DNA from: Musa acuminata AAA Group
Taxonomy: Eukaryota > Streptophyta > Magnoliopsida > Zingiberales > Musaceae
Length of the DNA: 64,000 nucleotides
Assembly: GCF_036884655.1 (NCBI RefSeq)
Contig: NC_088357.1
Location: 12,245,501-12,309,500, forward strand
Reading direction: 5' to 3'
In this document: positions 59,636 through 64,000 of the stretch, piece after piece
Position numbering within the stretch: the first letter of the stretch is position 1
How the letters are laid out: every line of letters begins with the position of its first letter
Position numbers and translations under genes: made by a program
Notes under the pieces: model-generated
Seen by the model: the letters and a program-made list of their open reading frames with translations, nothing else
Databases searched by the model: none
Told to the model about the DNA's origin: nothing

Positions 59636-60052
59636 TATTAGTTTGGCAAGTCTCATAGTCTCACATCGAGAAAATCAAACTTGTTATCTCCTATTGGAAC
59701 TATAAATAAGGGTCTCGGCTTGAAGTCAGATTCACCATAAGAGGCACCACAAGAAAAACCTAAGTATTTGCATTGGGTTTAAGTCCACACTCAGTTAAAT
59801 AGTTTGAGCTTATAGTTTGAGTTTTTCTTGTTTAATAGATTCGGATGTTTTATAACCTATGAACATCTTCTTAAGGTCTTTGTAATAGTCCCTCTAAGGT
59901 ATTTGTAATAATCCCTCTAGTATTTACTCCTTCGTCCGTTGATCAAACCACGTAAATCTGGTGTTCTTGTCATTTTTATCTTTTTCGCTTTATTATCTTT
60001 GTTGGGTTGCCAAAATTATCCTTTGGTAAATTTTCTAGGACTAACTCTAACA
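59636..60052 (+). repeat. 3' LTR of copia element 2
   Basis: 417 bp, preceded by a decayed purine tract (AAGATAGAGAT). Its first dinucleotide is TA instead of TG. Confidence 0.88.
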
Positions 60053-61407
60053 TACTCAGGTAAAAGATGGATGATAACCATAATTGCAAGACACCCCACC
60101 AGAATTTCAAAGGGCACCAGAAGGAGACCACACAATGTCAAGGTTACAAAATGAAAGAGCTGCAAGACATAGGGTTTAGGGTTACAAAATGTCAAGGTTC
60201 CAGCAGAACCAAGAAAATGAAAACTTTCTCCTTCACACAAAATGATACAAATGTAGAATGCCACATTTTAGCAAAAACCCGACATAATGTAGAGAAATCA
60301 TGTCCATTCAGAAAACAAAACTCAGCTACCCTATTCTGCATGTTAGATCTTAAATAAAACAAATGAGGAAAAGAAATCCGTTAATCAGCAGACTATAATC
60401 ACCATCGTAGACACTTCCAACTTTCCAATGCTAATGTGACGACAATTTAGGCCAGTAAATGATGAGAATCAGGGATGCACACCTAACACGAAAAATAAAG
60501 TTTCACATTCATTCAAAAGAAAAGAAAATTGAACTTACAGAGAACACCTAGAGGAAATTGACGTAATATATCCATTATTTCATAATATGCAAAAAGTTAA
60601 TGTTCATGAAACAAAAAAATTTTGACCATCATGTAACAACAAAGAAAGTACAGCGCCCTATATGACAGCTTAAACAATGTCAGTTGGGCAGGCGTAGATG
60701 AGCTGTAGCAGAAACCATGCATCATTCTTACAACAATCATTTAACAAAACCTACCTCCCATAGAGTACATGAAAAAATAGATAGATATTGAAGTAGAATA
60801 TCTTGATATCATACCATATAAAATATTCTAAATAGCAGGTGCAAAAGATGCAGGTGCATAAGATGACTCAAGGAAAAACTCCATAAAACCATGGATGTAT
60901 ATCAGTCAACAACAAATACAATGAAAGAATTAATGTCCACCAGAGCACCATTAACAGAGGGCATTAACATACATTTTTTGCTTTAATATCAAACAAAAAA
61001 TAATAATTTGGAACAACAATATTGGTAAAACAACAAATGGAAATCCACTATCCATATACAGCAACTGTCAAATTTTACTGTACAAACCAACCCTTCAAAG
61101 TTCCCCACATTATCATCCCCGGTATAAAATGGACCACAAGCAAAGCACCACAGAATTTACATGGACAAAGCTCTGATATAAAAGCAAATATCTCCAGGAA
61201 TGATTGTCCTTGATATCAGAAATTCATGGGCAGTCCCACTAAATAAAAAGAAAGAGAATTTGGAAACTGTAGGCACCACTGTTATTTTCTCATGGCTGCA
61301 TTCCCTTGTTGGAGAGCATCACTGCAAAAGAATCAATGATGGGGCATATACACAACAATGGTTGAAAGGTTACTTCAGAGTAGAAGTCTATGAAAAATTA
61401 TCAGCTA
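60053..61407 (-). other. Spacer and probable 3' untranslated region of the exportin gene
   Basis: No coding frame with a domain is seen on either strand. Because the exportin gene reads leftward and stops at 61408, the part next to 61407 should be its 3' untranslated region. Confidence 0.5.
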
Positions 61408-61919
61408 CTAGACACGGAATTCACGTCTAAAAATCGTCAGATTTTGGGTGAACTTGTCCCTGTTCTTCGAATCCAAACTCCTCGTCACATCAGCCATCAG
61501 CTTCTCAAAACACAGTGAAAGACGTTGCTGTTGATCCATAGGCTGCATATGCAAGGAAATCCAATCATAGGATCACAGGTATTGAATCATATAGTTGCTG
61601 GAAAAATAAGAATATAGATACACACTAAATAGTTCAAAATGTCTTATCAGAATAGGTAAGTCCCAAGTCCACTATCTCTATAGGAACAATGCTGAAATGC
61701 CAAACTAGACATATTAAAAGACAACAGCAGAGAAAGAAAAGAGACAATCAACCATGTTAGAAAGCCCAAGGGCAAAATCAACAGTCAATGACAATGTTTT
61801 AAGCACTTATTTAGGATGGGGTAGTAATGACAACAGGAGTAAAGACATACATTAGAAGAAAGCTCAATGTTAGCACTAACCTGTGATGCCAACATCTGTA
61901 TTCTCAAATTTGTAAACAT
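61408..61919 (-). CDS. XPO7: Exportin-7 (XPO7/RanBP16-like), last two exons, partial
   Basis: Two minus-strand exons with consensus borders. The first, 61881-61919, encodes MFTNLRIQMLASQ. The last, 61408-61542, encodes PMDQQQRLSLCFEKLMADV and TRSLDSKNRDKFTQNLTIFRREFRV followed by TAG. Both introns are phase 0 relative to these exons. The KNRDKFTQNL..FRREF ending is the hallmark of the exportin-7 C-terminus; the animal protein has KNRDRFTQNLSAFRRE at the same place. Exportin-7 is a Ran-GTP-dependent importin-beta-family transport receptor at the nuclear pore. More than 1,000 residues must be encoded upstream, that is to the right; I found no further exon between 61920 and 64000, so they probably lie outside the window. 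Confidence 0.82.
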
Positions 61920-64000
61920 CTGCAGATAGAAGCAATGTAAAATCTGAGAAACATCTCAATGCAACAACAAATCTAAGCACTTTGAGATGCAGAATAATAA
62001 GATATCTTAGAATTGTTTATTTCAGAATCAAATTTACTACAAAGCACAGAGAGTTGTGCAGAGTTTAATTTGTCCAAAAATAAGTACATCTATTTTTCCA
62101 TGAAATATCATAGAGAACCGATGCAAAATAGTTTCTGCATGAGAAATGCGATGGACTGTATGATGCGAAAATAAAATAAGGTCATGCCTGATTTTTTAAA
62201 ATTTCACTATTGCTGGTTGAAGAAAAAGAACAAGAATGAAACAGCAAACAAAATGGATCTCATTAATAGGTTACTGTGATAGCAATTGTATGGAAGATGA
62301 AATAGGAAACAGTGATAAAACCATCAAGAATTGCAGAGACCTGGCAAATCCCTTGGAACAAAAACAGCGCTCCCTTGGATGAAACATCATGCCTTCAATA
62401 AATTGGCAAGATTGATGGCCAAGGAAATAATGAACAAAGATCCTAGAAATTGACCTTGAAGTGGCCCACTTATGGAAGATCTAAATCCACTTCCTGAAGG
62501 ATTCCAAAACAAGGACTGCTGTACCGCCTAAAATAGTATGAAACAGGCTGTATCCACCGGGTTGGGCATGGACCGATACGCGAACCGCTACCATTTTGGG
62601 CAGACCAGCCCAAACCATGATGCCGCTGCCATTGCTGTTGGATGTCGCTCGCCCGTTCGCCAGTGTTTATCTCTCTGGTACACGCCCTCCTCTTCTTCTC
62701 CTTTTCCTTCTCCACCGCTCCATTTTCTTCCTTCTTTCTCCTCCACTACTCCATCTTCTTCCTTCCTCTTCCACTGCTTCCCCTTCTTCCTTCTTCTCCC
62801 TCCTTCCTCCACTGCCCCTTCCTCTTCTCCCTCTTTTTCTTCCTCTCTGAAACACCGGTACCTACCAATGTACGATGCATACCGATCCAATCAGATCACC
62901 AAAACCAAAATGGATCCAATACCCGAAATAGCGATCCTTGTTACAAAATATGGTAGAGATGGTAGAAGCCATCTAAGATTCTAAAAACTCACAAGACATT
63001 ACACTAGGAACTTGATGAATAAGGAGTCAACTATTATTGCTTAGGTATCCTAACTTGGAATGTGTTTTTACCTAACGAACATTTGGAGAATGATGAGACA
63101 GATGATCTACCATGGACAATGGTTAATTTAGATCATAGCACACAGTAAAATACCTGCTCTGAAATATGTGGGTATAACATAATATATGATGGTTTGCAAG
63201 GGCTCATAATGTAGCCTCCTCTACTCTATTTTTCACTCTCTTGTTTGATTACCTTATCCCCTCACTAGCAGTGATCTGACAAAGCATTACCTACACTAGT
63301 TCTGGCAACCTATGCTGGAAAGTACACATACTTTGATGGGTAAAAAATATTTAAATACGTACTCACTAATATAATGGACCTAGAGCAATTTCTAGGTCTA
63401 TGAGCCAGCATAGCTCTTTTGCTATACCATGCCAATCACCACATACTGTTCCGGCTAAATTGCAGTATGCGCCCACAATCTAATATATGTCCATAGTTAT
63501 AATGATGGAATCAAATATCGTGACACACTGACCATACTGGTCCCATGTTGTAGAGGTATGCTTGTGTACCAATTATAGTGATAAATGTGGACATTTTAAT
63601 TATTTTTTCTGCTGTGTAATAAGGCATATTGTATTATATCATATGTAATGGCCTGAGAATTCTGGTACAGGTACAGGTAAAAGTATCGTAATCCTTGCTT
63701 CTAACTATGTAATAAGAGTTAGATCTAAACTTTGGGTTTTGCAATCAGATCATGACAAACCCAAAAGGGTATAAGTGCTTGGCAAAACTTATGTACATTG
63801 CACTCAGCTCCCAGTCAACCAAACAGCAGATTTATAGTCTCACGACTCAGCCAGTACAAAAAGTTCATATTCAAGTTCACCATTATCTCATCCAATACAA
63901 GGTTACATGAAACTTTATTTGAGATGATATCATGACAAATTTGTTTCACGGATTATTTATAAACCAGATGTGAAACTAATACTGGAGAACATGCACACAA
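61920..64000 (-). other. Probable exportin-7 intron or flank with polypyrimidine tract
   Basis: By position this should be intron of the exportin-7 gene, but I cannot identify a further exon. A low-complexity CT-rich tract at 62683-62852 (TTCTTCCTTC, CTCCTTTTCC and variants) creates long but meaningless open frames on both strands. The remainder is AT-rich without recognisable features. Confidence 0.4.

Larger units (their letters stand above)
54296..60052 (+). mobile_element. Ty1/copia LTR retrotransposon 2, old copy split by a solo LTR
   Basis: Same family as 5982-8498. The 5' LTR (54296-54747) starts TGTTAT and ends TTTAACA; the 3' LTR (59636-60052) starts TATTAG and ends CTCTAACA. The primer site TGGTATCAAAGC is at 54751-54762. 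The LTRs differ at many positions and I find no matching target duplication, so it is clearly older than element 1. Gag, protease, integrase core and the start of reverse transcriptase can be read with many stops; most of RT and RNase H is deleted. A 2.1-kb solo LTR of another family interrupts it at 56745-58857. Confidence 0.92.

Noticed and set aside
62538..62984. Ser/Pro/Phe-rich 148-codon frame and its Lys/Glu/Gly-rich opposites
   Set aside because: They come from a polypyrimidine tract; no conserved domain and no plausible splice structure.
1..64000. tRNA, rRNA, CRISPR or bacterial-type operon features
   Set aside because: I looked for tRNA T-loop motifs, direct-repeat/spacer arrays and close gene runs on one strand and saw none; the gene structures are those of a plant nucleus.

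Overview
This is a plant nuclear window. Genes with short GT-AG introns sit among LTR retroelements and very AT-rich spacers. The cytochrome P450, kinase and PORR coding exons are strongly GC-rich while introns and spacers are AT-rich. That contrast is usual for commelinid monocots, and the gene and repeat style would fit a banana-family (Musaceae) genome, but the species is inferred and not proven. There is no sign of bacterial, organellar or viral-genome sequence.

Layout. 1-4665: promoter and an 8-exon glycoside hydrolase family 31 gene closest to bacterial sulfoquinovosidase YihQ. 5982-8498: a young, internally deleted Ty1/copia element with 427-bp LTRs and a 5-bp target duplication. 9010-13898: a relic LRR fragment and a CC-NB-LRR resistance-gene pseudogene with several breaks. 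18780-20865: an intact two-exon CYP75-type P450 (flavonoid 3',5'-hydroxylase-like), followed by a duplicated 3' flank. 22828-23038: a possible small secreted-peptide gene with a one-base shift. 24137-26579: a decayed minus-strand copia relic. 28387-28725: a single-exon VQ-motif gene. 29690-38870: a nest of LTR elements, including head-to-head LTRs, an element with an env-like ORF, and a truncated minus-strand element with one good LTR.

41411-44227: an intact two-exon calmodulin gene. 45420-46800: a seven-copy tandem array just downstream of a minus-strand single-exon PORR gene (WTF9-like, 46855-48012). 49901-50958: the two-exon nuclear gene for plastid ribosomal protein PSRP5. 52562-53638: a short receptor-like cytoplasmic kinase with DFS instead of DFG. 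54296-60052: a second, older copia element of the same family as the first, split by a 2.1-kb solo LTR (56745-58857). 61408-61919, minus strand: the last two exons of an exportin-7 gene whose 5' part lies beyond the window.

The genes are ordinary, independent plant transcription units and not a pathway cluster. Two of the products act in organelles (PSRP5 in plastid translation, the PORR protein probably in organelle RNA splicing). The calmodulin, VQ protein, kinase and NLR relic belong to signalling families. I did not find a clear new multi-gene system. The best leads are the altered sulfonate-site residue in the GH31 enzyme, the parallel internal deletions in the two related copia elements, the palindrome-rich LTR family, and the duplicated 3' flank of the P450.
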